From NCBI RefSeq assembly GCF_009737085.1, contig NZ_WOVL01000028.1, positions 1 through 64,000 on the forward strand: a stretch of DNA of 64,000 nt, given 5' to 3'. The notes below the pieces were generated by a model. It made no database searches and was not told the DNA's origin. It saw only the letters and a list, made by a program, of their open reading frames with translations. The DNA comes from Paenibacillus sp. NEAU-GSW1. Its GTDB lineage: Bacteria; Bacillota; Bacilli; Paenibacillales; Paenibacillaceae. Positions 50,684-59,656 of this stretch are shown piece by piece. The translations under genes and the position numbers were made by a program. How positions within the stretch are numbered: the stretch's first letter is position 1; each line of letters opens with the position of its first letter.

Positions 50684-50758
50684 CGGACGAATACGGAAGC
50701 ACCGTAGAAGGCCGCAGGTAACTGCGCCTTTTGCGGTGCTTTTTTGCGTGTTCGTCCG
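50684..50758 (+). promoter_or_regulatory. Attenuator-like structured leader of Tad operon
   Basis: An outer stem (CGGACGAATACG, 50684-50695, with CGTGTTCGTCCG, 50747-50758) encloses a strong terminator hairpin: AGCACCG pairs with CGGTGCT around CGCAGGTAACTGCG, followed by TTTTTT. The terminator lies between the promoter and the first gene. It either ends most transcripts or is switched. I do not recognise a known riboswitch class. Confidence 0.6.
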
Positions 50759-50786
50759 TTTTGTTGAAGAGAAGGGAGCGAGCGGA

Positions 50787-51935
50787 ATGAAGCTGCAGCT
50801 GGCGGTAGCGATGAAGGAGCAGGAATATGCAAGGAGGCTTGCGGACTACGTGCGCGCAAGTCCGTTTGGAAACAAGTGGCAGCTGACCGCGTTCACGAAT
50901 CCGGAGGCGTTTGTACATTTTTTAAAAGGGGGGTATCCGCTGGATCTCATTGCGGCGCAGCCGGAGATGCTGGAGGCTGCCGGGAGCTCGCTGCCTCCCT
51001 TGCCGATCGCGGCGCTCATCGGAGGGAATGGGACGGCGCAAACCTCGACTTATACTGAATTGCAGCAATACCAACCGCTGCCGGAGCTGCTTGCCGGCTT
51101 GTCGTCGATCTATGCCGCGTACGGCAAAATTGCGAGCCCGATTCAAGGCGAGAACGGCGCCTCGGTTATTACGGTTTATTCGGCATCCGGCGGCGTGGGG
51201 AAAACGTCGCTGTCGCTCCAATTGTTGAATGCGGCGGCGAGCAACGGCTATCGCGGATTTTATTTAAATTTGGAGCGATGGAATGCGATGGACGTTTGGC
51301 TGGAGGAGCATCCCGGATCTCAGGAAGGCGAGGGGCTTTCCCAGTTGCTGTATTTGCTGAAGACTCAGCCGGACCGCGCCGGCAGCTGGCTGCAGCTTCA
51401 TCGCAAACGTCATCGATCCTTTAAGGGCGATTATTTGCTCCCTTTCTCGAATCTAGAGGATCGGATGTCGCTGCAAGCAGGCGATGCGGAGTCGATCGTC
51501 AAAGCGATCGCTTCGTCGGGACAGTACGATTTAATCATTGTTGATTTGGACGAAGCGATGGATGAGCTGCATCTTGCTCTCTACGAACGAAGCGATCAGG
51601 TTGTATGGCTGTTGACGGACGATCCTTCCGTTAAGCGCAAAAGCGAGCTTGCGTATTTGTATGGCGGCCAGCGATGGGAAAGTCGATTTCGCGCTGCCGA
51701 ACGAAGATTTCAATTCGTCGTCAATAAACGTTCTGGTTCTGACGGAGAACGGCAGCCGCAGGCGCAGCGCGTAGGAGCCAGGCCGATTGCCGCTGCGCTC
51801 CCTGATGTAGCCGGCGCGGGCGGCGGAGCTTTTCCTTCATCCATTATTGCGCATCCGCAATATAAAGCGGCAGTTGAACGGTTGTTCCGGCAGCTGATGA
51901 AGGAAGGGGGAGACAAGCAGGTTGTTAACCGATGA
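50787..51935 (+). CDS. tadZ: TadZ/CpaE-like ParA-type ATPase
   Basis: 382 residues. An N-terminal receiver-like region is followed by a ParA/MinD P-loop domain with SASGGVGKTSLSLQLL (about residue 135) and YDLIIVDLDEAMDE. TadZ proteins place the Tad secretion machine in the cell. ATG 50787 follows AAGGGAGC; the frame upstream to 50736 lies inside the attenuator. It opens the pilus operon and overlaps tadA. Confidence 0.82.
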   Translation: MKLQLAVAMKEQEYARRLADYVRASPFGNKWQLTAFTNPEAFVHFLKGGYPLDLIAAQPEMLEAAGSSLPPLPIAALIGGNGTAQTSTYTELQQYQPLPELLAGLSSIYAAYGKIASPIQGENGASVITVYSASGGVGKTSLSLQLLNAAASNGYRGFYLNLERWNAMDVWLEEHPGSQEGEGLSQLLYLLKTQPDRAGSWLQLHRKRHRSFKGDYLLPFSNLEDRMSLQAGDAESIVKAIASSGQYDLIIVDLDEAMDELHLALYERSDQVVWLLTDDPSVKRKSELAYLYGGQRWESRFRAAERRFQFVVNKRSGSDGERQPQAQRVGARPIAAALPDVAGAGGGAFPSSIIAHPQYKAAVERLFRQLMKEGGDKQVVNR

Positions 51936-53178
51936 TACTGTGCTGTCGCTGCGAGAGCAAATTCGTTCCCAAATCGATTTCAGCGGCTCCGTTTCAGACG
52001 AACAGCTGATGCGCCTGGTTGAATCCAACGTCTTCGAATGGTGCCAAAGCCGTCCGTTGACGGCAACGGAGAAAGTAAGCCTCGTCAGAAGGCTGTTCCA
52101 CTCCTTTCGAGGGCTCGATATTTTGCAGCCGCTTATGGACGATCCGGAGGTGACGGAAATTATGGTCAATCACCATACGGAAATATTTATCGAGCGAAAC
52201 GGACGTATCGGCCGGCTGCCGGCAGCGTTTGAAAGCAAGGAGCGGCTGGAGGATTTGATCCAGGCTATCGTTGCCGGCGTTAATCGTGTCGTTAACGAAT
52301 CGTCGCCAATTGTAGACGCCAGATTGAAAGACGGCTCCCGCGTTCATGTCGCGCTTCCTCCGGTGGCGCTGCGCGGACCGGCGATGACGATTCGCAAATT
52401 TCCGGATAGGCCGATGACGATGGAGACGCTAGTTGCTTGCGGAGCGATATCGGAGGAAGCGGCAACATTTTTACGATTGCTTACCGAAGCGCAGTACAAC
52501 ATTTTTATTAGCGGCGGTACGGGAACGGGAAAAACGACTTTTTTGAACGCTTTGTCTCAGTACATCGCTAATGACGAGCGAATAGTGACGATTGAGGATT
52601 CGGCTGAACTGCAAATCAGAAGCGTGCCGAATTTAGTATCGCTTGAGACGCGCAACGCTAATACCGAAGGCAAAGGAGAAATTACGATTCGCGATCTTAT
52701 TCGCGCATCGCTTCGCATGCGTCCGAACCGGATCATTGTGGGCGAAGTCAGAGGCGGCGAAGCGCTGGACATGCTTCAGGCGATGAACACTGGACATAGC
52801 GGGTCGATGAGCACCGGGCATTCTAACGGGGCCCGTGACATGATGGCCCGTCTGGAGACGATGGCGCTGGGGGCGGCGGACATGCCGGTGCAGGTGATTC
52901 GCCAGCAAATCGCATCCGCGCTTGATATTGTCGTACATTTATCGCGATTTCGCGACCGTACGCGCCGGGTGACTGAAATCTGCGAGGTTGTCGGCGTCGA
53001 GAACGGTGAAATTACGGTGGCCCCGCTATTTGTTTTCAAGGAAGAGGGAGAGATCGACGGTTATGTAATCGGCAGCTTGAAAAGGACGGTTCATGCTTTG
53101 CGCCATTGTGACAAGCTGCGTATGGCGGGACGTCTCGATATGCTGCAGCCGATAGAGATTGGCGGTGCGGGCAGATGA
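51922..53178 (+). CDS. tadA: TadA/CpaF secretion ATPase
   Basis: 418 residues of the type II/IV secretion ATPase family. Walker A is [19 protein letters not shown], the Walker B/Asp-box region is [20 protein letters not shown], and the His box is [14 protein letters not shown]. It powers pilin polymerisation from the cytoplasm. TTG 51922 overlaps the tadZ end; the stop overlaps tadB by ATGA. Confidence 0.95.
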   Translation: MLTDDTVLSLREQIRSQIDFSGSVSDEQLMRLVESNVFEWCQSRPLTATEKVSLVRRLFHSFRGLDILQPLMDDPEVTEIMVNHHTEIFIERNGRIGRLPAAFESKERLEDLIQAIVAGVNRVVNESSPIVDARLKDGSRVHVALPPVALRGPAMTIRKFPDRPMTMETLVACGAISEEAATFLRLLTEAQYNIFISGGTGTGKTTFLNALSQYIANDERIVTIEDSAELQIRSVPNLVSLETRNANTEGKGEITIRDLIRASLRMRPNRIIVGEVRGGEALDMLQAMNTGHSGSMSTGHSNGARDMMARLETMALGAADMPVQVIRQQIASALDIVVHLSRFRDRTRRVTEICEVVGVENGEITVAPLFVFKEEGEIDGYVIGSLKRTVHALRHCDKLRMAGRLDMLQPIEIGGAGR

Positions 53179-54056
53179 AAGGAAACGCAGCGCGACGATC
53201 TCGCAAGAGCAGCAGCAACGGCGTTCGCCAACCTCAATCGGGGCGATTCGAAGCGCTGCTCCAATGGCTCGGCTGGCCGTCCGATGTTCGCGGTTCCGGC
53301 AATGAGTCGCCATCGCTTCCCCGCTATGACGACTTTAGGCTGAGCTATCAACAATTTATCGCTGCCGCATGTATCGGCTGCGCGATAGCTTTTCTCGCCG
53401 CCTACTTGGTCTATCATTCCTTCGTCCTTTCCATGCTGCTTGCGGTTACTGGATTGTGTGCGCCGAGGATGTATCGCGCGGCGCAGCTTCAACGCCGCAG
53501 GGACAGATTAAAGCTGCAATTCAAAGAGGCGTTGTATTCGCTCGCCTCGTCGCTCGCTGCCGGTCGTTCGGTCGAGAATGCATTCATCGCTGCCATCGAG
53601 GACTTAAAGCTGATGTATCCCGATCCTCGGACGGAGCTGCTGCAAGAATTTATAATCGTGCGGCACCGGCTTGACCATGCAGAACCGCTTGAGCATGCGC
53701 TAAGGCAGTTTGCGGAGCGGGCGAGGATTGACGATATTTCGGGATTCGCCGACGTGTTTGCTGCTTGCAAACGGTCTGGTGGCGATTTGGTGGAAGTGAT
53801 GAAACGGTCGTCGCAAAGCATCGGCGAGAAGCTGGAGGTTGAGCAGGAAATCGCCGTGATGGTTGCGCAGAAACGATTTGAAGCCCGGATTATGATGGCT
53901 GTTCCTTTTGTCTTTTTAGCATTTTTAAGCTTTGCGGCGCCGGACTATATGGCGCCGCTATACAGCGGTGCGGGTTACTTGCTGCTGACAGCGGGACTGG
54001 CGGTGCTCTTGCTGTGCTTCTGGTTTATTCAAAAAATAATGAGCATTCAAGTTTAG
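53175..54056 (+). CDS. tadB: TadB-like pilus platform protein
   Basis: 293 residues. Two membrane segments near 60-100 and two at the C-terminus flank a T2SSF (GspF-like) cytoplasmic domain, seen from LQFKEALYSLASSLAAGRSV to GDLVEVMKRSSQSIGEKLEV. It forms the inner-membrane platform with TadC. Start overlaps the tadA stop. Confidence 0.9.
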   Translation: MKGNAARRSRKSSSNGVRQPQSGRFEALLQWLGWPSDVRGSGNESPSLPRYDDFRLSYQQFIAAACIGCAIAFLAAYLVYHSFVLSMLLAVTGLCAPRMYRAAQLQRRRDRLKLQFKEALYSLASSLAAGRSVENAFIAAIEDLKLMYPDPRTELLQEFIIVRHRLDHAEPLEHALRQFAERARIDDISGFADVFAACKRSGGDLVEVMKRSSQSIGEKLEVEQEIAVMVAQKRFEARIMMAVPFVFLAFLSFAAPDYMAPLYSGAGYLLLTAGLAVLLLCFWFIQKIMSIQV

Positions 54057-54083
54057 GCCTTGAAGCTTTTAGGAGGAAATGCG

Positions 54084-54959
54084 TTGATTGCGGCTCTGTT
54101 ATTGCTCATTATCGTTTGGGTTTGGCTTATCGGCAGACAGGGAATGCGGCAGCTCGCGGGCGTGAAAAGCAGGTCAAAGGGTAAAGCCCAATTTCGGCAG
54201 TATTGCTTGGAACTGTTTCTGGTCGATCCGTTTGTCCGACTGCTGAACAGAAGCGGCGTCTACGATCAGCTGCAGCTGCCGTTCAGCAGCTTTCATGCCA
54301 AACAAATCGTGCTTCGAGGACTGGAATGGCAGATGGAGCAATCGAAGCGGCTGATCGCGGCAGCTGCCGGATATGGCTATGCTGCGGTTGCAGGCTGCGC
54401 GCTCATGGCTTGCTTGTCGAGGGAACCGGCGCTTCTGGCGATAGGCTGCGTAATCGGAGGGATTTTGCTTTTTCGTCCGCTGTTAGAGGCCGGCAGAATG
54501 GTGGAAAGGCGAAAGCAGCTGATTATACTCGAGCTGCCGGAATTGCTGAGCAAGCTTATGCTGCTAGTCGGCGCGGGAGAGACGGTACAGCAAGCTTTCG
54601 CCCGATGCATGGAGGGCAAAGATCCGCACAGCCATCCTTTATACAATGAATGGAGCAAAGTCGTATACGCCCTTCGAATGGGAGATCCGTTCAGCGCGGC
54701 TGCGGAACGTTTCAATCGCAGCTGTTCGGTTCAGGAGGTATCCGTTTTTACGACGGTGCTGCTGCTCAACTATCGAAGGGGAGGCGAGCACTTTGTGCTC
54801 GCGCTGCGAGAGCTCTCTTATACGCTATGGGAAAAGCGGAAGGCTGTCGCCCGAACTCGCGGCGAGGAAGCTTCGTCCAAGCTGGTGTTTCCGCTGGTCG
54901 GCATTTTGCTTGTGCTCATGGTGTTTGTCGCCTCGCCGGCAATGCTGCTCATGAGTTAG
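54084..54959 (+). CDS. tadC: TadC-like pilus platform protein
   Basis: 291 residues with the T2SSF domain: IILELPELLSKLMLLVGAGE, then a GGEHFVLALRELSYTLWEKR block and a C-terminal membrane helix. TTG 54084 is chosen because AGGAGG at 54071-54076 is 7 bases before it; an in-frame TTG at 54060 would place that site inside the gene. Confidence 0.88.
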   Translation: MIAALLLLIIVWVWLIGRQGMRQLAGVKSRSKGKAQFRQYCLELFLVDPFVRLLNRSGVYDQLQLPFSSFHAKQIVLRGLEWQMEQSKRLIAAAAGYGYAAVAGCALMACLSREPALLAIGCVIGGILLFRPLLEAGRMVERRKQLIILELPELLSKLMLLVGAGETVQQAFARCMEGKDPHSHPLYNEWSKVVYALRMGDPFSAAAERFNRSCSVQEVSVFTTVLLLNYRRGGEHFVLALRELSYTLWEKRKAVARTRGEEASSKLVFPLVGILLVLMVFVASPAMLLMS

Positions 54960-55004
54960 TGGGATTGCTGTTTTACAACTCAAAACCTGGAGAGGAAGAT
55001 TGAA

Positions 55005-55202
55005 ATGATCAAAATGTTAAACAAATCGGCAAATGCCATTCGTTCGTTTTTCCGTTCGGAGAGCGGACTGGGAACGCTTGAAGTTATTTTAATTATTGCT
55101 GTCGTTATTATTATTGCGTTGTTGTTTAAGGATTGGATTATCGAACTGATTGAACGCCTGATGGGCAAAGCCGATGATCAAGCGGATCAAATCTTTAGCT
55201 AG
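55005..55202 (+). CDS. Flp1-like type IVb pilin
   Basis: 65 residues. A short basic leader is followed by SGLGTLEVILIIAVVIIIAL, with glycine-then-glutamate pattern of class III prepilin sites, and a short amphipathic tail. This is the presumed main pilus subunit, cut by the prepilin peptidase encoded at 59117. ATG 55005 follows a GGAGAGG site. Confidence 0.85.
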   Translation: MIKMLNKSANAIRSFFRSESGLGTLEVILIIAVVIIIALLFKDWIIELIERLMGKADDQADQIFS

Positions 55203-55899
55203 GAGCAGTCTGATCAAGCGCTTGTCCGAAGAAAAGGGCGGATTTTCGCTTGAATCGGCGATTGTGCTGCCGACGGTTCTGACGCTTATTCTGACGTTTA
55301 TTTTGTTTGGCATTTACATGTACCAGAAGGTCATGCTCTACTACTCGGCGTCGGTTACGGCAGAGCGGACAGCTTTCAGCTGGGACAACAGCAACCGGGA
55401 AAGCCGGAGCGGCATGTTGGCCAATGGACAATATGACAGTTTGTATTGGCGCCTCTCCGAGAACCATGCATTAGTGTCATTGTTCGGCCTTTCCGCGGAC
55501 GATTCATCGGCATTGCTGACGCTTCCTTCTGCAGGCGACAGGAGCGGACTCACGCTTCCTTCGCGAAAGCTCGACGGCGGTTCGCAATGGCTGTCAACTG
55601 CCGGAAATTTAAACGCGGAAGGGCAGATCGCCTATCTGCCCAGCTTGTTAAAGCCGCAGGTTGAAGTCAAGCTAAAACAGCCGGTATCTCTGGCGCCGCT
55701 TGAAGCTATGCTCGGAAAAAAAGAGCCGAAATCTGCGGCGTCCGCTGTTATTGTCGACCCGGTAGAATTTATACGAACCGTTGATTTGGTTCGTTACTAC
55801 AATTATAAGGCAAGCCAGGCATGGAGCGGGTCGCAGAAAGCGAATGCGGGCCAGACGCTTTCTCAATATGGCGGTCAGACGGGAGGGGGCAGGAAGTGA
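55174..55899 (+). CDS. TadE-like minor pilin
   Basis: 241 residues. The N-terminal EEKGGFSLESAIVLPTVLTL is a TadE-type prepilin segment with one membrane helix; the rest is extracellular with a Gly/Gln-rich end. It overlaps the pilin gene by 29 bases and ends in a GTGA overlap with the next gene. Confidence 0.82.
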   Translation: MIKRIKSLARSSLIKRLSEEKGGFSLESAIVLPTVLTLILTFILFGIYMYQKVMLYYSASVTAERTAFSWDNSNRESRSGMLANGQYDSLYWRLSENHALVSLFGLSADDSSALLTLPSAGDRSGLTLPSRKLDGGSQWLSTAGNLNAEGQIAYLPSLLKPQVEVKLKQPVSLAPLEAMLGKKEPKSAASAVIVDPVEFIRTVDLVRYYNYKASQAWSGSQKANAGQTLSQYGGQTGGGRK

Positions 55900-58160
55900 G
55901 CAAACGAATCCGCGCAGCACACGATGCCATAGGGAAAGCGCAGGCCTTTAAGCCGGCTGTTCGGCTGCTATGGAAAAAAGACGGTGCTGTGACCGTGTTA
56001 TCAGTCATTGTGATGTCATCCTTGCTGTTATTCTCAGGAATGCTTATCGATTACGCGAGAATTGCTGCGCTGCATCATGCGGCGGAAGGGGCTGCGCGCT
56101 CCGGAGCAAGGTCAACGCTCTCCGCATTCGATAGCGGCTTGTATGAGCGATATGGCCTGTTTGGACGCGGCGGCACGGACGGGCAATCGATTTATGAAGA
56201 GGTCGTTAAATCGAATCTCGAAAGGAAGTCTTCAGACGCGCAAAGAGCGGTTGATGCCAAGCTTCTGTCAGCGCATGTAAATGATGCGGAATATCTTGGG
56301 ATGCATCGGGTGTTCCAGAGGCAAGTGCTGGAGGAAATGAAGTATAAAGCTCCAGTTGATTTCACCCTTGAGCTGGCTTCCAAATTCGCGCCAATGTCGG
56401 GTGCGGCAGAGCAAGCGTCCATTACAATGGACCTGCTGGAAAGGTTGAGGAAGCTTTATGAGCAGCGCGAGGCGTTGCTGGACAAAGCGTTAAAGCTGCA
56501 GCAAGCGGCAGCGACGGAGCTGTCCAATGTCGGACTCGACGGTTTGCTGCCGACAGCCGCAAACGGAGGAGGTATTACGGCAGCCCAAATCGCTGCAGGT
56601 TATTCGCAATACACGGAATGGATGCGTATAGACGAGGAGCTTGTGAAGCAGGAGCTTCCTGCCTTAAACAGCGAGGCCATCGCGAATTATAGATCGAATG
56701 CCCGCGATCTCATGCACGATTTGGGAAGCTTGAACGGGAGTCCGTCAACAGCGCACGATAAGCTGACTAAGGAAGCGATGAATCTGCTCACGGAGGCTCA
56801 GCGCATAAATAAGGATATGAAACAGATTGCGGATGAAGCGGAAAGAAGCGCGAAAACCGACGGCTATCATCGTGTCTCTTCGCACAATGTTCCCGGCTCC
56901 GGTTCCAAGGAAGAAGCTTCGAACGCAGCGGCCCAATTGGAGGAGCTGCAAAAAACAGCCGGAGAGCTTGTGCTGGCTGACGTTTTTTTTACCGATTATC
57001 GCAGGGAGCTTGAACGGCAATCGTCTGATTTCTCGCAGCTGCAATTGAAGGTCAACTCGTTTCGAAGCGTATTGTCCTCCGCGCTGGCGGGTTCAGGCAC
57101 AGGAGGCGTTGCGCTTGGGAGCGGCGTTGCCGAGATGATCGCAATGTATCGCATCTATGATCGGGCGTATTTAGGAGCGCAATCGGTTATTAAGTCGAGG
57201 CAGCAGATGCAGGTAAACGGAGAGTTGCGGAAACAGCGCCAGGAGCAAGAGAAAAAAGCAGGCTCGCTCTGGAGCCAAGCGCGGCGAATGCTTAACGGCA
57301 TAGGCTCTGCCGAACAGCAGGAGCGGCATGTCGAACAATTTCAACAGGTTAAGCTGAGGCAAGAAGCCAATCTGCAGTTTAACCAATTGGCTGACGATGC
57401 CGTTCAGGCGGACGAATCCGACTTGGCCAATACTGCGCACGATCAGGCTGAGGGATCTTTTTCTTTGATGGACGGGCTGTTCAACGGCATGGCTGATATG
57501 CTGCAGCAATCGCGAGATTCCGTCTATACCGGAGAATATGTGCTGAAACGGTATTCCGTTTTTAAGCCGCAGTATTTAAAGGAAATGGTTTCGGGCGGGG
57601 AGCCTTCCGCTTTCTCCGACGCATTGGCGCTGCATAATCAGGAAGCGGAATATATTTTGTATGGCTTCCACACGCCGGCAGCTAACGTAGCTGCAGCCTA
57701 TGGCGAGCTGTTTGCGGTGCGGATGGCTATTCGGACGACGGAAGGGCTTGTCCAATGCAGGACGGCTGGACATCCGCTTCTTGTTCTGACTTGCTCGGTC
57801 ATTTACGGGCTTGAGAAAACGATGGAGGATTTCGTCGCTTTTACCGAGAGAGGTTCAGCTCCGTTGTCCAAATATGCAGCGGTTGAAGTTTCGTATGCGG
57901 ATTATTTGCGGCTGTTCATGCTTTTGCATGGCGGCGCGGACAGTTCTTCGAGGACCGCCAGAATGATCGCGGTAATTGAACAGAAAAACGGCGTTACGCT
58001 CGCCAAAGTCCCGACTGCCCTAACAGGGGAGGTGCAAGCGGCCGTCGACCTCTGGTTTTTGCCGGGAGCGATGAAGACGATTGGCGGTCTTGGACTTTTG
58101 CAAGGAAAGGTAGTTGGGAGCAAATATGAAACGACGCAGACGATTGGCTGGTCTTATTAG
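55896..58160 (+). CDS. Large Tad-like pilus-associated protein
   Basis: 754 residues. One membrane helix near the N-terminus (DGAVTVLSVIVMSSLLLFSG) is followed by ARIAALHHAAEGAARSGARS, as in TadG/DUF5702-type proteins. The long external part is mainly coiled-coil-like helices rich in Gln, Glu and Lys (about 190-520). It is far longer than usual TadE/F proteins and may be a tip or tether protein. GTG 55896 overlaps the preceding stop. Confidence 0.78.
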   Translation: MSKRIRAAHDAIGKAQAFKPAVRLLWKKDGAVTVLSVIVMSSLLLFSGMLIDYARIAALHHAAEGAARSGARSTLSAFDSGLYERYGLFGRGGTDGQSIYEEVVKSNLERKSSDAQRAVDAKLLSAHVNDAEYLGMHRVFQRQVLEEMKYKAPVDFTLELASKFAPMSGAAEQASITMDLLERLRKLYEQREALLDKALKLQQAAATELSNVGLDGLLPTAANGGGITAAQIAAGYSQYTEWMRIDEELVKQELPALNSEAIANYRSNARDLMHDLGSLNGSPSTAHDKLTKEAMNLLTEAQRINKDMKQIADEAERSAKTDGYHRVSSHNVPGSGSKEEASNAAAQLEELQKTAGELVLADVFFTDYRRELERQSSDFSQLQLKVNSFRSVLSSALAGSGTGGVALGSGVAEMIAMYRIYDRAYLGAQSVIKSRQQMQVNGELRKQRQEQEKKAGSLWSQARRMLNGIGSAEQQERHVEQFQQVKLRQEANLQFNQLADDAVQADESDLANTAHDQAEGSFSLMDGLFNGMADMLQQSRDSVYTGEYVLKRYSVFKPQYLKEMVSGGEPSAFSDALALHNQEAEYILYGFHTPAANVAAAYGELFAVRMAIRTTEGLVQCRTAGHPLLVLTCSVIYGLEKTMEDFVAFTERGSAPLSKYAAVEVSYADYLRLFMLLHGGADSSSRTARMIAVIEQKNGVTLAKVPTALTGEVQAAVDLWFLPGAMKTIGGLGLLQGKVVGSKYETTQTIGWSY

Positions 58161-59094
58161 GCCGGAAGGCAAAGACAGCAATGAGCGCGGGAGTATCGTC
58201 CTGGAAGCGGCGATGGTGACGCCGCTTCTCATGATGGTGCTGGTCGTGTTTATCGTATTGATTCGCTTATGCGCAGCTCAAATGGCGCTTCAATCTGCCG
58301 CTTCGCAGACGGCGAGGCAAGCCGCGGCTCATATTTATCCCGTCGAGCTTGCCATCCAGCAAACCTCTGCCCAAATTTCCGGGCTTCAACCGATGAACAT
58401 GCCGATGTCGCAGTGGAGCGAAGTTGCCGCCGGGGCGGCAGAGTGGCTGCCGGACCCAGTCGGCGACACGTTGTCGGCAGCGCTTCGCGGCGATTGGCAG
58501 CCTTTTGCCGATGCGGCCGCGACCGAAATAGGGAAAGCCGTTATTGAGCCGCTGCTGCAGCAAAATGCAGACGAAGCCATTATCGAAAGCGAACGGATTT
58601 CCTTGTCCGGGTTGACGCTGCCCGATTTGCAAAATAAAGAAAAACCATATTTGTCTATTGAAGCGCAATATGATTTTCCGCTGTCCATTCCGTTTACCGG
58701 CAAAAAAATCCGTTTGCAGGAGCAGGCGACCGAACGGGTATGGGTTAGCGACGCTGCTTCTGCGACAGATGATGGAGCTGAATCGGAAGCCGCTGCAGTT
58801 CCGATTCAGATCATTTCAATAACGCCGAATCCGCTGCGGCCAGGGCAGAAAGCGACGGTTGTCGCGTTAACGAGCCCCGGCGCAAGCGTTTCGCTTGAGG
58901 TTATGTATAAAAGCGGCAAAAGCGAGGCGAAGCATTTGGGAAATGCAACTGCAGACGAGAACGGCTATGTGCAGTGGACATGGCATGTATCCGGCAATAC
59001 GACGCCAGGAGTATGGGAACTGACGGCAATATCGGCTTCGGGAGAGCGAGTGTCGATGCATTTCAGCGTCGAGAAGAAAGCGAAGAACAGTTGA
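58126..59094 (+). CDS. TadE-like protein with C-terminal Ig-like domain
   Basis: 322 residues. The N-terminal ERGSIVLEAAMVTPLLMMVL is a TadE-type membrane segment. From about residue 225 a beta-sandwich, Ig-like domain follows (SITPNPLRPGQKATVVALTS and TWHVSGNTTPGVWELTAISA), as in surface-exposed proteins. It overlaps the preceding gene by 35 bases. ATG 58126 lies 6 bases after GGAG. Confidence 0.78.
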   Translation: MKRRRRLAGLIRPEGKDSNERGSIVLEAAMVTPLLMMVLVVFIVLIRLCAAQMALQSAASQTARQAAAHIYPVELAIQQTSAQISGLQPMNMPMSQWSEVAAGAAEWLPDPVGDTLSAALRGDWQPFADAAATEIGKAVIEPLLQQNADEAIIESERISLSGLTLPDLQNKEKPYLSIEAQYDFPLSIPFTGKKIRLQEQATERVWVSDAASATDDGAESEAAAVPIQIISITPNPLRPGQKATVVALTSPGASVSLEVMYKSGKSEAKHLGNATADENGYVQWTWHVSGNTTPGVWELTAISASGERVSMHFSVEKKAKNS

Positions 59095-59116
59095 GTTTAT
59101 AGGGACAGGAGGCATA

Positions 59117-59635
59117 ATGGTGGCAATTCCGTTATCTATTCCGCTTGCGGCTGCAGCGATGCTGCTTGGCGCGGCGCTGTATACCGATCTTCGGTCGATG
59201 ATTATTCCGAACAAGCTGACCTTTTCTTTCTTTATAGCTGGACTTCTTTTTCAGCTATCCGTACACGGGCGGCAAGGGCTAAAAGAAAGCCTGCTCGGCG
59301 CTGCAGCCGGTTTTGCGCCTCTGCTGCTGCTCTATGCCGCGAAAGGAATCGGCGCAGGCGACGTCAAGCTCTTCGGTGCGCTGGGCGCATGGATCGGTGC
59401 GATGCCCGTTTTGCATGTGATGATGTATTCGATCTTGTTCGCCGGATTGATTGGCGTCGTTCTGATGATCGTTAATCGGCCGTTTTTTAAAAGGATGGCC
59501 GCTGCTCTCCTTACGATTGTTATGCGCGGGGGGAAGTATCGGCCAGTGGAATGGGCGGCATGGATGTCCGAGGGGCGCGCCTTTCCATTTATGCTTGCCG
59601 CCGTACCCGGGGCGATCGCGGCGTTGCTGTCCTAG
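59117..59635 (+). CDS. tadV: Type IV prepilin peptidase (TadV/CpaA, A24 family)
   Basis: 172-residue polytopic aspartyl peptidase. The two catalytic aspartates lie in YTDLRSMIIPN and in GIGAGDVKLFGALGAWIG (the GxGD motif). It lacks the N-terminal methylase domain, as in other Tad systems. It would process the Flp1-like pilin and the TadE-like proteins. ATG 59117 follows CAGGAGG. Confidence 0.93.
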   Translation: MVAIPLSIPLAAAAMLLGAALYTDLRSMIIPNKLTFSFFIAGLLFQLSVHGRQGLKESLLGAAAGFAPLLLLYAAKGIGAGDVKLFGALGAWIGAMPVLHVMMYSILFAGLIGVVLMIVNRPFFKRMAAALLTIVMRGGKYRPVEWAAWMSEGRAFPFMLAAVPGAIAALLS

Positions 59636-59656
59636 CAGTCGAGGAGAGGGGGGAAG

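Noticed and set aside
50676-50758. Cyclic di-GMP riboswitch in the Tad leader
   Set aside because: The conserved GEMM core (CGCAAAGC-type sequence and tetraloop/receptor) is not seen; only an attenuator-like hairpin can be supported.
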